DNA of 64,000 bases from Chitinophaga pinensis (GTDB lineage: Bacteria; Bacteroidota; Bacteroidia; UKL13-3): contig CAMBSD010000016.1 of assembly GCA_945870425.1 (NCBI GenBank), positions 1 through 64,000 of the forward strand, in the 5' to 3' direction. The notes under the pieces are model-generated. The model made no database searches and had not been told where the DNA came from. It worked only from the letters and a program-made list of their open reading frames with translations. Made by a program: the position numbers and the translations under genes. Below, piece by piece: positions 1 to 9,768 of the stretch. How positions within the stretch are numbered: the first letter of the stretch is position 1; each line of letters starts with the position of its first letter.

Positions 1-27
1 CTTTCGTTTTCATAACAAATAGTATTT

Positions 28-2142
28 ATGAATTTGAAAAAAGTGTATGGCATGCTCTTGTTGACATGCTCAATTGGTGCATTTGCACAAAGTTTTAAAG
101 TCAGTTCCCCAGATAAACAAATTTCGTTGGCATTAAGTCTAAACGAAAACGGAGCTTTGACTTATGGCATTCAATACAAAAACAAAGAGGTAATTGAAAG
201 TTCAAAATTAGGATTCAAAATTAAAGATCAAGATGACTTGATGAACAATTTCAGCATTGTTAAAGTTGATTCAAGTGCGCATAATGATACATGGCAACCT
301 GTTTGGGGCGAGACAAAAAATATCGTTAATAACTATAAAGAAATCATCATCAGTTTAGCTGAAAAGAGTGATAAACCACGCATGTTTAAAGTAATTTTCA
401 GGGTTTTCAATGATGGAGTTGGTTTAAGGTATATGTTTCCTGAACAGGCTAATTTGATGCACTTTATTGTTGAAGATGAGTTAACCACTTTTAACTTAGC
501 AGGTGATCATAAAATTTGGTGGATGCCGGGTGATTTTGACACAAATGAATATACCTATAACACTTCTCAAATATCCGAAATTGAAAAACTAGCTAAAAAA
601 CGTGATGGTGCTATTTTCACCGCTACGCCTATAAAAGGAGCATTTGTTCAAACTCCCTTAATGATTAAAACCAAAGATAAAGTATACATGAATATTCATG
701 AAGCTGCTTTGGTAAATTACCCTGTTATGGATTTACATTTTGATGTGAACACATACGAAGCAACTGCCACCATTGCTAGCGATGCAGTGGGCAACAAAGC
801 ATACTTAAGAACGCCTTGTCAAACACCTTGGCGTACGATTATCATAAGTGATGACGCTCGCGATATCATTGCCTCAAAAACCATTTTAAATTTAAATGAA
901 CCATCAAAGCTGACTAATACGAGCTATATCAAACCAATGAAGTATTGTGGTATTTGGCTAGAGATGCATTTAGGCCTTTCTACATGGGATTACTCAGGCA
1001 CACAAGCTGCAACAGATGCCAATGCAGACGGTACACAAAGAACCAAAACCAAACATGGTGCAACCACTGAAAACACTAAAAAATATATCGACTTTGCAGC
1101 AAAAAATGGATTTGGAGGTGTATTGGTTGAAGGCTGGAATACCGGTTGGGAAGATTGGTTTGGAAAATGGAAAGAAGATGTTTTTGATTTTGTTACCCCT
1201 TATCCTGATTATGATTATCGTGGTTTGAATTCTTATGCTCAAAGTAAAGGGGTTGGCATAATTACACATCATGAGACAAGTGGTAGTGTAACCAATTATG
1301 AAAGGTATATGGATACCGCATATCGATTGATGTCGAGTGTGGGAAGTCATGCTTTGAAATCTGGTTATGTTGGAAAAATCATTCCTCGTGGCGAGTTTCA
1401 TGATGGTCAATGGATGGTAAACCATTACTTAAGAGCTATCAAAAAAGCATCTGAAAACCAAATTATGGTTGTAGCTCATGAGCCTGTTCGCCCTACTGGA
1501 TTGCACCGTACTTATCCTAACTTTATGGCTGCTGAGGCAGCACGTGGACAAGAGTTTAACTTTTGGAGTGAAGGAAATCCTCCTGAGCATGAAACCATTT
1601 TACCTTTCACTCGCTTGATGGGCGGACCTATGGATTATACCCCAGGTATTTTCAAAATTAAAAAGAGCAGTTATTACCCAGATGCAAAAGAGCAAGTGCA
1701 CACTACACTTACCAAGCAATTGGCTTTATACTTAACTTTATATAGCCCAATACAAATGGCAACGGACTTGCCTGAAAATTATGAAGCTAAACCAGATGCA
1801 TTTCAATTTATAAAAGATGTGGCTGTTGATTGGGATGACACAAAAGTATTACATGCTGAGCCAGGCGAATACTTAACCATAGCTAGAAAAGCAAAAGGTA
1901 CCAATAACTGGTTCCTAGGAAGTATAACAGATGAAAATGCGCGTCAATTAGCCCTTGATTTCAGTTTCTTAGACAAAGGAAAAAAATTCACCGCTACCAT
2001 TTACCGTGATGCTGATGATGCAAGCTGGGACAAAAATCCAGAGGCTTATAAAATTGAAAAGATAACTGTTACTGCTAAGTCTAAACTAAATTTAAAATTA
2101 GCTCCAGGTGGTGGAACAGCCATCAGTATTATTGCTCAATAA
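28..2142 (+). CDS. GH97 family alpha-glucosidase, SusB-like, secreted
   Basis: A 704-residue protein with an N-terminal signal peptide ending near FAQ at residue 21, so it is exported, probably to the periplasm. The architecture is that of glycoside hydrolase family 97: N-terminal beta-sandwich (about 22-280), catalytic (beta/alpha)8 barrel (about 290-590) and C-terminal beta domain. Glu416 (HHETS), Glu485 (AHEPVRPTG) and Glu509 (ARGQE) each lie exactly 23 residues before the SusB catalytic glutamates 439, 508 and 532, and Glu503 matches SusB Glu526, a calcium ligand. This is the inverting, alpha-glucosidase pattern rather than the retaining alpha-galactosidase one. The likely role is removal of glucose from alpha-glucans. 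No SusC/SusD pair is visible, but only 27 bases lie upstream. The start is the first ATG that gives a signal peptide. Confidence 0.93.
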   Translation: MNLKKVYGMLLLTCSIGAFAQSFKVSSPDKQISLALSLNENGALTYGIQYKNKEVIESSKLGFKIKDQDDLMNNFSIVKVDSSAHNDTWQPVWGETKNIVNNYKEIIISLAEKSDKPRMFKVIFRVFNDGVGLRYMFPEQANLMHFIVEDELTTFNLAGDHKIWWMPGDFDTNEYTYNTSQISEIEKLAKKRDGAIFTATPIKGAFVQTPLMIKTKDKVYMNIHEAALVNYPVMDLHFDVNTYEATATIASDAVGNKAYLRTPCQTPWRTIIISDDARDIIASKTILNLNEPSKLTNTSYIKPMKYCGIWLEMHLGLSTWDYSGTQAATDANADGTQRTKTKHGATTENTKKYIDFAAKNGFGGVLVEGWNTGWEDWFGKWKEDVFDFVTPYPDYDYRGLNSYAQSKGVGIITHHETSGSVTNYERYMDTAYRLMSSVGSHALKSGYVGKIIPRGEFHDGQWMVNHYLRAIKKASENQIMVVAHEPVRPTGLHRTYPNFMAAEAARGQEFNFWSEGNPPEHETILPFTRLMGGPMDYTPGIFKIKKSSYYPDAKEQVHTTLTKQLALYLTLYSPIQMATDLPENYEAKPDAFQFIKDVAVDWDDTKVLHAEPGEYLTIARKAKGTNNWFLGSITDENARQLALDFSFLDKGKKFTATIYRDADDASWDKNPEAYKIEKITVTAKSKLNLKLAPGGGTAISIIAQ

Positions 2143-2158
2143 GAAAAATGCATTACAC

Positions 2159-2198
2159 AAAAAATCCTGTTGATGAATTTCAACGGGATTTTTTATTT
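2159..2198 (+). terminator. Rho-independent terminator after GH97 gene
   Basis: An imperfect hairpin (AAAATCCTGTTGA paired with TTCAACGGGATTTT, one G-T pair) is followed by a T-rich tract. It begins 16 nt after the GH97 stop codon. Confidence 0.75.
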
Positions 2199-2369
2199 TA
2201 CAAATTTACTGGCTCAAACAATTGTTAAAAGCTATTTATTCCTGAAGAACTATTGAGTTGATTTATGTGCATGGGGTTCAAGGTGGTTTGTGGCAAGATA
2301 TTTAAACAGCCAGAGGCTAATCAATAAGTTCTCTAGCGGGACGCTAGCGACTGCGGGGGGTCTCATTTT

Positions 2370-2915
2370 TTATGGTATTAATTCGTATATATCGTTATAG
2401 TAATTAAATTTAATAATGCCTTTGTATGTAAACTGATAGTATAATCCATTATTAGAATCCCCAATATAATAAACATTATTATAGTTTGTATTTAAAACAT
2501 TTAAAGTATCTGGTGTACCAGGTATACTAGCTGTATGACCATTATAAACTGTTTTATCATTAATCTTTAATATACAATATGTAGAAAATGTTGAAGTGAC
2601 ATATAATTGTATTAAAAATCCAGTATTACTTGTTTGGTCTTTGAATATTATATATTTATTTTCTAGAGGTATTTTACTTGGGCAATCTTCTTGTGTGCTG
2701 GTATATTGATATTCCGTTTTTATTCCTTGACCATATAAAATAACTGTGTCCGTAATATTTTTTAAAAATTTAAGTGCCTCATTACCTTTATATGTGAAAA
2801 AGAACTTTTCATCATTTTTACTCACTGTTTCTACTGCTGCTGTAGTTTTTTTACATTCTTGTTTGCATGAAGAAATGATAAATGAAATAAGAAGTAAGAA
2901 GTATATTTTTTTCAT
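2370..2915 (-). CDS. Hypothetical lipoprotein
   Basis: A 181-residue protein. The start was placed at MKKIYFLLL rather than an upstream in-frame codon because this gives a standard lipoprotein signal peptide with lipobox ISSC. The mature protein would be lipid-anchored at Cys17. The remainder (FFTYKGNEALKFLKN, and TASIPGTPDTLN) is polar and beta-rich, and I recognise no family. The gene stands alone: the GH97 gene converges on it from the left, and about 200 bp separate it from the haemoglobin gene. Function unknown. Confidence 0.6.
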   Translation of the reverse strand: MKKIYFLLLISFIISSCKQECKKTTAAVETVSKNDEKFFFTYKGNEALKFLKNITDTVILYGQGIKTEYQYTSTQEDCPSKIPLENKYIIFKDQTSNTGFLIQLYVTSTFSTYCILKINDKTVYNGHTASIPGTPDTLNVLNTNYNNVYYIGDSNNGLYYQFTYKGIIKFNYYNDIYELIP

Positions 2916-3114
2916 AATGTATCGTAAAGTGTTTAACAAATATTAATAACACCATGGAACAAAAGCAAGTTGTATTTTTGTGTATTTACCTATAGTAGCA
3001 TTATATACATTTGTTTTTATGTGGTGTTTGAGGTGAGGTAGTTTATATGGATGCTAGCACTAATATTAAATATTTACACAAAAGTAATAGGCATAAACAA
3101 TTGTAAACATATAA

Positions 3115-3480
3115 TTATTCACCTTCAATTTCTTTCAATTTCCAACTAAATATCATCCCCAATTCAGTTGCCTTTTGTTTAGCTAATGAGGCCGTTTTAC
3201 CTTCATATAGTTCATCCACACTTTGCTCAAACAAGGATAACCAAGCAGTAAAGTGCTCTTCCTTAATATGGCGTTGCACATGGGCATCAAAAACATTTCC
3301 GCTAAAACCCGTTTTGCCTATCAATAAAAAATTCCAGAAACTAATCATCCTTGGCAAATGATGTTGCCAATTGGTTTGGGTAAAAAAGGGAGCTAACAAT
3401 GCATGTTTTTGAATTCTATCATAAAAAGCATTCACCAAAGTTTCTACATCAGCCTCCGTTTCAATATCTCGTTTACTCAT
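3115..3480 (-). CDS. Group III truncated haemoglobin
   Basis: A 121-residue protein matching group III (P-type) truncated haemoglobins in length and in the pattern of an N-terminal ADVETLVNAFYDRI helix, LAPFF, a W-rich central helix (MISFWNFLLIGKTGFSG) and the histidine-containing AHVQRHI segment that should supply the proximal haem ligand. Such proteins bind O2 or NO in the cytoplasm; the physiological role of this group is poorly defined. It starts 4 bp after the pcrA stop and is probably cotranscribed with the helicase. That pairing has no obvious functional logic beyond a possible stress link. Confidence 0.85.
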   Translation of the reverse strand: MSKRDIETEADVETLVNAFYDRIQKHALLAPFFTQTNWQHHLPRMISFWNFLLIGKTGFSGNVFDAHVQRHIKEEHFTAWLSLFEQSVDELYEGKTASLAKQKATELGMIFSWKLKEIEGE

Positions 3481-3484
3481 GGTT

Positions 3485-5764
3485 TTAAGATTTGATTTTC
3501 AGTTTGGCAAATTTCAATACAATCATCTTTTTGCCTTCAGTTTCAAACTCGATATGGGCTTTTTTATTGTCACCGTATCCTTCAACCATAGTTACCTTGC
3601 CAAGTCCGAAACGTTGGTGTTCAACAATTTGTTCAGCTTGTAGATTACTGGTATCATCTCCTACAAAATTAGGGTCAATCGGCTTAGCTGCTGGCTTACT
3701 TGCAGGTGCAGATGTTTGCTTTACCAAGAGAGGCGTTCCTTGCCTAAGTCCTGTTATTGTTTTTCCTGTTTCTGCCGTGCTTGTAGTTGTGGCTTGTTTA
3801 GAAGTAAAAATACTATCCATTTGTAAATATTGAGGATCTAACTCACTCAAAAACCTACTTGGTTCGCTGCTGCTTATGGTGCCAAATTTAAATCGACTGC
3901 TAGCAAAAGACAATGTCAATTTCTTCATAGCTCTTGTTATAGCTACATAAAATAGCCTTCTCTCCTCTTCCAAATCTTGTCTGCTATTTAGTGACAATTG
4001 TGAAGGGAAAAGATTCTCTTCCAATCCCACTACATAAACATATGTAAACTCCAATCCTTTTGAAGCATGAATGGTCATCAAAGTTACCTTATCATTGTCG
4101 GCTTCATCGTTTTTATCGGCATCTGTTAACAAGGCAATATCTTGCATGAATTCAGTAAGTAAGCCATATTTCTGCACCCCATCATCATCCACACTATCAT
4201 CCTCACTAAACTCCTTGATACCATTCAATAACTCTTCAATATTTTCATATCGTGCAATCCCTTCAACAGTTTTATCTTCATACAATGCTTTTAGAATACC
4301 GGTCGACTTAGCAATATGCATGGCCACATCATAAGCAGGCTTGTTTAGCGTGGTATTAAAACTCTTAATCATCATCACAAAATCTTCCAAAGCTCCTGAA
4401 GATTTTACATCATAGTATTGAGCATTTTCAATCACTTCCCACAAAGATTTTTGATGTTCATTTGCTACCACCGCAAGACGCTCCATGGTTGTTTTACCTA
4501 TACCTCTTACCGGATAATTGATGACCCTTTTCAGCGCCTCTTCATCATTATAATTAATAGTCAGTCTAAAATAACCCAATAAATCTTTTATTTCTTTACG
4601 ATGATAAAAGCTCATTCCACCATAAATGCGATATGGAATATTGAGCTTGCGAAGTGCTTCCTCCAATGAGCGGCTTTGTGCATTGGTGCGATATAATAAA
4701 GCAAAGTCTTTATTCATGGCACGACTATTCATTTTCTCTTGAAAAATAGACTGAGCCACCATGCGGCCTTCTTCATTATCTGTCAAAGCTCTTAGGACTC
4801 TGATTTTCTCACCACTTTCATTATCCGTCCAAACCTCCTTCTTAAGCTGTTCTTTATTATGTATAATAATGCTACTTGCTGCTTTTACAATGGTTTGTGT
4901 ACTGCGATAATTTTGTTCAAGTTTATAAGTTTTCACATCTGGAAAATCCTTTTGAAAACCCAAAATATTTTTGATATTGGCACCCCTAAAAGCATAGATA
5001 CTTTGGGCATCATCTCCTACTACTGCAATGTTTTGATGGACAGCTGCCAGTTTCTTAATGATTGAGTATTGGGCAAAATTGGTATCTTGAAACTCATCCA
5101 CCATGATGTATTTAAACTGATGTTGGTATTTATGCAATACATCAAGGTGATTTCTGAACAGCTCAAAAGTTTTGATTAACAAATCATCAAAATCCATGGC
5201 ACCCGCTCTAAAACAGCGCTCTTGATAAGTTTTATAAATTAAACTGAATTTAGGTCTTCCTGTAGATGCATCATATTCATTATTTTCTGGATTATGAAAA
5301 TATTCATTGGCATCCACTAAGGCATTTTTAGCTGCTGATATACGGCTTAATAATACATTGGGCTTATACAGTTTATCATCTAGTTTCATCTCATTCACAA
5401 TACTTTTCAAGAGACTCTTGGCATCATCAGTATCGTAAATGGTAAAATTTCTAGGAAATCCTATTTTTTCGTGTTCAACTCGAAGAATGCGAGCAAATAT
5501 GCTGTGAAATGTGCCCATAAATAAATTACGGGATTCATTGCCAACAACTGCATGGATGCGCTCGCGCATTTCGCGGGCGGCTTTGTTAGTAAATGTTAGA
5601 GATAATATTCGAAAGGCATCATGGCCTTGCTCTAAAATATGAGCAATGCGGTAGGTTAAAACTCGGGTTTTTCCGCTACCTGCACCTGCAACAATCATCA
5701 CAGGGCCTTCAATATTTACTACCGCTTCGCGTTGACTTGGGTTAAGAATTGATAAATAATCCAC
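3485..5764 (-). CDS. pcrA: ATP-dependent DNA helicase, UvrD/PcrA family
   Basis: A 759-residue superfamily 1A 3'-5' helicase acting in nucleotide-excision repair, mismatch repair and clearing of stalled replication or transcription complexes. Visible motifs: Q motif LNPSQREAV, Walker A GAGSGKT near residue 29, Walker B VDEFQDTN, motif III GDDAQSIYAFRGA, motif IV QNYRST, motif V TIHASKGLEF and motif VI ITRAMKKL. The C-terminal tail (QIVEHQRFGLGKVTMVEG) resembles the PcrA Tudor-like RNA-polymerase-binding domain. The start is GTG at 5764, which gives the canonical MDYLSILNPSQREAV. A TAATTTTG box (5769-5776) ends only 4 nt before this codon, suggesting a leaderless transcript. Confidence 0.95.
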   Translation of the reverse strand: MDYLSILNPSQREAVVNIEGPVMIVAGAGSGKTRVLTYRIAHILEQGHDAFRILSLTFTNKAAREMRERIHAVVGNESRNLFMGTFHSIFARILRVEHEKIGFPRNFTIYDTDDAKSLLKSIVNEMKLDDKLYKPNVLLSRISAAKNALVDANEYFHNPENNEYDASTGRPKFSLIYKTYQERCFRAGAMDFDDLLIKTFELFRNHLDVLHKYQHQFKYIMVDEFQDTNFAQYSIIKKLAAVHQNIAVVGDDAQSIYAFRGANIKNILGFQKDFPDVKTYKLEQNYRSTQTIVKAASSIIIHNKEQLKKEVWTDNESGEKIRVLRALTDNEEGRMVAQSIFQEKMNSRAMNKDFALLYRTNAQSRSLEEALRKLNIPYRIYGGMSFYHRKEIKDLLGYFRLTINYNDEEALKRVINYPVRGIGKTTMERLAVVANEHQKSLWEVIENAQYYDVKSSGALEDFVMMIKSFNTTLNKPAYDVAMHIAKSTGILKALYEDKTVEGIARYENIEELLNGIKEFSEDDSVDDDGVQKYGLLTEFMQDIALLTDADKNDEADNDKVTLMTIHASKGLEFTYVYVVGLEENLFPSQLSLNSRQDLEEERRLFYVAITRAMKKLTLSFASSRFKFGTISSSEPSRFLSELDPQYLQMDSIFTSKQATTTSTAETGKTITGLRQGTPLLVKQTSAPASKPAAKPIDPNFVGDDTSNLQAEQIVEHQRFGLGKVTMVEGYGDNKKAHIEFETEGKKMIVLKFAKLKIKS

Positions 5765-5768
5765 ATGC

Positions 5769-5776
5769 CAAAATTA
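5769..5776 (-). promoter_or_regulatory. Bacteroidota -7 box for pcrA
   Basis: TAATTTTG on the minus strand matches TAnnTTTG and ends 4 nt before the GTG start of pcrA. No clear -33 TTTG is seen at 19-21 nt. Confidence 0.5.
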
Positions 5777-5818
5777 ACTAATAAGCATTTGGATTATGAT
5801 AATAAATATCAACAATAA

Positions 5819-6007
5819 TTAAGGCTGCTTTATGGATGAGTTATTTTCAACCTCAACAAAATGTTCGGGTTGAAATGGCTCAAGAAGCCAAGTAAAGGCA
5901 TAAAATGCCATCAAAGGAAAAAACAAAACGGCATATATTACAATAAATAATATTTTCCCCCTCAGACTAAGTTCGTTTAGCGACACCATATCAAATTTAT
6001 TTTTCAT
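5819..6007 (-). CDS. Small single-pass membrane protein, hypothetical
   Basis: A 62-residue protein with one strong hydrophobic segment (KILFIVIYAVLFFPLMAFYAF, about residues 18-38) followed by a short polar tail. It lies 54 bp upstream of pcrA on the same strand. I recognise no family. The ATG start and the clean membrane segment argue for a real gene, but there is no other support. Confidence 0.45.
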   Translation of the reverse strand: MKNKFDMVSLNELSLRGKILFIVIYAVLFFPLMAFYAFTWLLEPFQPEHFVEVENNSSIKQP

Positions 6008-6181
6008 GCAATCTATTCTGTGGAAAGAAATAAATCGGCTTCAAATATATAGCTTTTGAACAATGAAGTTTAATAAGTCTAAAAATGTGTACAATATTTT
6101 ACATACTAAACTTGCATAAAAAAACAACCAATAAGTATGCTTATTTTAACAACTAACATAATAAGTTTATCAACGATAGCA

Positions 6182-7666
6182 TTAATTTCCTTTTCTTTTC
6201 AGGAACCAATTGCTCTGTTCATCTGCATTTTTAACATGGTTTTGCTTATTTTCACTCTGATAAAAAAGTTGACCTGACGCGAAAATAGCTGCTTGAGAAA
6301 CTCCTATTGATGCTTTTTCTAACAAATCAGGGCTAAAATATTTTTCAATAAACTTAGTATCAAAGTTTGCTGTAATGAAAGCCTCATGCTGCATCACAAA
6401 TTTCCCAAAGGGTAAAGTGGTTTCAATCCCGGTCAATTGGTAATCATCTATTGCTCTAATCATTCTTAGCATTGCCTCTTCCCTATCCTTACCAAAAGTG
6501 ATTAGCTTGGCAATCATTGGATCGTATTGGATAGGAATATCCATACCTGCTTCAAAACTATCATCCACACGCACACCGTATCCTTGAGGGATTTTATAAG
6601 ATTGAAGTCTTCCAATATCTGGTAAGAAATTATTAGCTGGATCTTCAGCACAAACCCTTAATTCAATGGCATGTCCATGTATTTTCAAATCTTCTTGGGT
6701 ATAACCTAAAGCCTCTCCGCTTGCTATCCTGATTTGTTCTTTTACAAGATCAAGTCCAACGATTTGCTCGGTTACCGGATGTTCCACTTGCAAACGGGTA
6801 TTCATTTCTAGGAAATAAAAATTAAGTTTTTCATCCACTAAAAATTCAACCGTACCAGCACCTACATAGTCGCAGGCTTTAGCCACATTCACAGCTGCCT
6901 CCCCCATCTTTGCTCTAACCTCTTCTGTTAAACAAGCCGATGGAGCTTCTTCAACCAGCTTTTGGTGTCTACGTTGTATACTGCATTCTCTTTCAAACAA
7001 ATGCACAATATTGCCGTGGGTATCCCCCAATATTTGAAATTCAATATGTCGAGGAGAGCCCACATATTTCTCTATAAAAACAGCATCATCACCAAAAGCA
7101 GATTTAGCCTCAGATTGAGCCATTTTAATTTGTTCTACAAACTCACTTTCTTTTTCAACCACACGCATTCCTTTTCCTCCCCCACCAGCACTTGCCTTTA
7201 TTAATACTGGATAACCAATCTGAGCAGCAATTACTTTGGCTTCAGCTAAATCCTTAACTGCTTCCTTTGTACCTGGCACCATAGGCACATTAAATTTAGC
7301 CACTGCGTTCTTTGCTGAAATTTTGCCTCCCATCAAATCCATACTTTCAGCGCTAGGGCCTATAAAGGTTATTCCAGCCTCTTTCACCCTACGAGCAAAA
7401 TGTGCATTTTCACTTAAAAAACCATAGCCAGGATGAATGGCATCTGCTCCTAATCTCAGAGCAGTTTCGATAATTTTATCACCTAATAAATAACTTTGAT
7501 TGCTAGGCGGAGGACCAATACAAACAGCCTCATCAGCATACCTTACATGCAGTGCCTTTCTATCGGCTTCGCTATAAACTGCAACTGTTTTAATACCCAT
7601 TTCCTTGGCTGTACGCATCACCCTTAGGGCAATTTCACCTCTATTAGCTATTAGTATTTTCTTCAT
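6182..7666 (-). CDS. accC: Biotin carboxylase subunit of an acyl-CoA carboxylase
   Basis: A 494-residue ATP-grasp enzyme that carboxylates the biotin on a carrier protein, using bicarbonate and ATP. The start was set at MKKILIANRGEIALRV, the invariant N-terminus; an upstream in-frame codon would add ten unconserved residues. Visible motifs: the glycine-rich ATP loop KASAGGGGKGMRVV, the catalytic EMNTRLQVEHPVTE segment, and the C-terminal YDPMIAKLITFG region. It is about 45 residues longer than E. coli AccC and ends in a polar tail. No biotin carrier or carboxyltransferase gene is in the window, so the substrate (acetyl-, propionyl- or another acyl-CoA) is not settled. A TATATTCG box (7675-7682) ends 8 nt before the start. 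Confidence 0.9.
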   Translation of the reverse strand: MKKILIANRGEIALRVMRTAKEMGIKTVAVYSEADRKALHVRYADEAVCIGPPPSNQSYLLGDKIIETALRLGADAIHPGYGFLSENAHFARRVKEAGITFIGPSAESMDLMGGKISAKNAVAKFNVPMVPGTKEAVKDLAEAKVIAAQIGYPVLIKASAGGGGKGMRVVEKESEFVEQIKMAQSEAKSAFGDDAVFIEKYVGSPRHIEFQILGDTHGNIVHLFERECSIQRRHQKLVEEAPSACLTEEVRAKMGEAAVNVAKACDYVGAGTVEFLVDEKLNFYFLEMNTRLQVEHPVTEQIVGLDLVKEQIRIASGEALGYTQEDLKIHGHAIELRVCAEDPANNFLPDIGRLQSYKIPQGYGVRVDDSFEAGMDIPIQYDPMIAKLITFGKDREEAMLRMIRAIDDYQLTGIETTLPFGKFVMQHEAFITANFDTKFIEKYFSPDLLEKASIGVSQAAIFASGQLFYQSENKQNHVKNADEQSNWFLKRKGN

Positions 7667-7939
7667 GATCGATGCGAATATAAAATTATTACACAATTAA
7701 CTACTTGAGTAATGTCAAGAGGTGCCTTATGAGATTACTTATCAATCACTTCTCATAAAATTCGATATGAAGCAAATCGGGGTTACAAATTAATGTAAAT
7801 AAACTCTTGAATGATTTGCTTTTCAATTGTATCAATGATTACCTCATATGAATTGAAATACCTTACATTTAAGCATAAATGGCTTTGTATTTTTGATAAT
7901 TAAAATAAATAATAGAAATATGTTGTACTTTATTTATCA

Positions 7940-8743
7940 TCAGGCTTTGTTAAGGGAAGTAATGGCGTATACCATAGGAATCTTATTGTCCAAATGTTTG
8001 ATGCGAAATTTTTTTGGATCATATTCTACCGTATGCCTAAAACAGCTATATGGTGAATAGTCAAACTCTTCAAATGAGAAAATACTTAGCCCATTTTTTA
8101 TTAAACTATTCATCACTTCACCCAAACCATGATTCCACATCACGTATTCTTGCTTCAGGTCAGCATTCCTATCTGCGTAAGTTCCAATCTCTGTTTCTAC
8201 AATAGGTCCTGTGTTAAAATAATTATATCCAATTCTATCGAAATCATCATCAAACATCCACACCACCGGATGAAATTCAACAAAAACGAATTTGCCATTT
8301 GGTTTTAAAAAATGCTGTATAACCGAAGCCCATTTATCCAAATCAGGCAACCATCCAATGGTTCCATAACTGGAATAAACGATATCAAATTGTTTATCCA
8401 AGACATTGGGTAAGTTGTATAAATCAGAACAAATGAACTTTGCATTTGAATTTGTCTTTAATGCTATTTCATTTGCCATTTCAATTGATTTGTCCGACAA
8501 ATCAACACCAACAACCTCTGCTCCGAGGCGCTGAAGCGAAATAGAATCTTGTCCAAAATGGCATTGCAAGTGCAAAATGCTTTTTCCTTTTAAATTACCT
8601 ATTAAATTCAATTCAATGTCATTCAATGAATTTTTACCTTTATAAAAAGAATCCATATCATAAAATGATGAATTGACATGAAAATCCGTTCTATTGTTCC
8701 AAGATTGTTTGTTTATTTCAATATAATCAATTTCAGGGTTCAT
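7940..8743 (-). CDS. Class I SAM-dependent methyltransferase
   Basis: A 267-residue protein with the Methyltransf_11/25-type Rossmann fold. Motif I is degenerate (ILHLQCHFGQDSISLQRLGA), followed by the acidic loop VVGVDLSDKSIEMA and motif II FDIVYSSYGTIGWLPDL. The ILHLQCHFGQDS version is typical of a group of small-molecule methyltransferases whose substrates are mostly unknown. It is the last gene of a four-gene set (10310 to 7940), 2 bp after the acetyltransferase. Confidence 0.8.
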   Translation of the reverse strand: MNPEIDYIEINKQSWNNRTDFHVNSSFYDMDSFYKGKNSLNDIELNLIGNLKGKSILHLQCHFGQDSISLQRLGAEVVGVDLSDKSIEMANEIALKTNSNAKFICSDLYNLPNVLDKQFDIVYSSYGTIGWLPDLDKWASVIQHFLKPNGKFVFVEFHPVVWMFDDDFDRIGYNYFNTGPIVETEIGTYADRNADLKQEYVMWNHGLGEVMNSLIKNGLSIFSFEEFDYSPYSCFRHTVEYDPKKFRIKHLDNKIPMVYAITSLNKA

Positions 8744-8745
8744 AC

Positions 8746-9291
8746 TTATTTATTTATTTCAAGCCAATATTCTTTACTAATGCTGAGCCAATCACATGTT
8801 AAATCTTGCCACATGAATTGCTCAACAAATTGAAGTCCACATTTCTCAAACACTCTCCGAGAGGCATTATTTTCCTCATTTGCAGCACCAATAATTTCAG
8901 TTAAGTTTATCTCCTCAAAGGCATATTTTAAGCATGCCTTGGTTGCTTCTGTCGCATAACCTTTACCCCAAAATTGAGGCATAAATCTATATCCAATATC
9001 GTGGTAGTCAACTCTATTATTTTCAGGTTCAGTAATAAATTTCAAACCACTCCAACCAATAAATAAGCCCGTTTCTTTTTCAATGGTGGCCCATCTGCCA
9101 ATACCATTTGCTTGGTATTGATTCCTAAACATACTAATAAGCTCTTGCGATTGTTCAATATGTATTACTGGATTTTTTCCAAGGTATTTATGCACCTCAG
9201 AATTTGAATCTAATTCAAACATATCTTTATCATCGCTAGGCCATAATTCTCGTAATAGGAGTCTTTCGGTTTCTATTGGTTTGTTGTTCAT
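8746..9291 (-). CDS. GNAT N-acetyltransferase, RimJ/RimL type
   Basis: A 181-residue acetyl-CoA-dependent acetyltransferase. It opens with the subgroup signature IETERLLLRELWPSDD and has the acetyl-CoA binding segment MPQFWGKGYATEATKACLKYAF (V/I-x-x-x-x-GKGYAT) and the C-terminal NEENNASRRVFEKCGL turn. The acceptor may be a protein N-terminus, an antibiotic or another amine; the sequence does not decide. It lies 9 bp after the OsmC gene and 2 bp before the methyltransferase. A second GNAT gene opens the same operon, but the two are clearly diverged. Confidence 0.85.
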   Translation of the reverse strand: MNNKPIETERLLLRELWPSDDKDMFELDSNSEVHKYLGKNPVIHIEQSQELISMFRNQYQANGIGRWATIEKETGLFIGWSGLKFITEPENNRVDYHDIGYRFMPQFWGKGYATEATKACLKYAFEEINLTEIIGAANEENNASRRVFEKCGLQFVEQFMWQDLTCDWLSISKEYWLEINK

Positions 9292-9300
9292 GTGGTTTAT

Positions 9301-9768
9301 CTAAATAGAGCATGCAGGATTGCAAATTACCTCAAAGTTTACTGAATTGGCTATATAACAAATTTCATGAGCTTTATGATGTAGCTCAATGGCTTTTGGT
9401 ATCATGGATTCCTGTTTTACTTTTATGCTTGGATTTAAAGTTACGTTTATAAATTGTCCGCCACCATTAGCATTTTCAATCATTACCCCCTTTGCTTGGT
9501 CAATGTATTCAGTTATGATATTGCCTTCCATTGCACATAGATACAAATACGATAACATATGGCAAGAAGAAATGGCCGATACCAACAAATCTTCCGGATT
9601 CAGTTTTGATTTATCACCAACAAATGCATTATCTGTAGTTAAATGTAAATCTGGCTTTCCCGAGTTACGAATAGTATGGCTTCTATCGTAAGTTCTAACA
9701 TTATTAGTTCCATCTTCTTTATTGCCTTCCCAAATAGTAGTTATTTTGTAATGATGTTCGTGGGTCAT
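9301..9768 (-). CDS. OsmC family peroxide-reducing protein
   Basis: A 155-residue OsmC/Ohr-fold protein, probably a cytoplasmic thiol-dependent hydroperoxidase. It contains NPEDLLVSAISSCHMLSYL with the first conserved Cys (SSCHM) and a later HEICYIANS with the second Cys in the usual position. It continues with VICNPACSI, adding two C-terminal cysteines. The first four bases overlap the last codon and stop of the upstream GNAT gene (ATGA type), so the two are translationally coupled. Confidence 0.85.
   Translation of the reverse strand: MTHEHHYKITTIWEGNKEDGTNNVRTYDRSHTIRNSGKPDLHLTTDNAFVGDKSKLNPEDLLVSAISSCHMLSYLYLCAMEGNIITEYIDQAKGVMIENANGGGQFINVTLNPSIKVKQESMIPKAIELHHKAHEICYIANSVNFEVICNPACSI

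Noticed and set aside
2318-2362. GC-rich palindrome CTAGCG-GGA-CGCTAG near the lipoprotein gene
   Set aside because: Only one copy in the window and a short stem. It resembles dispersed intergenic palindromes but cannot be assigned.
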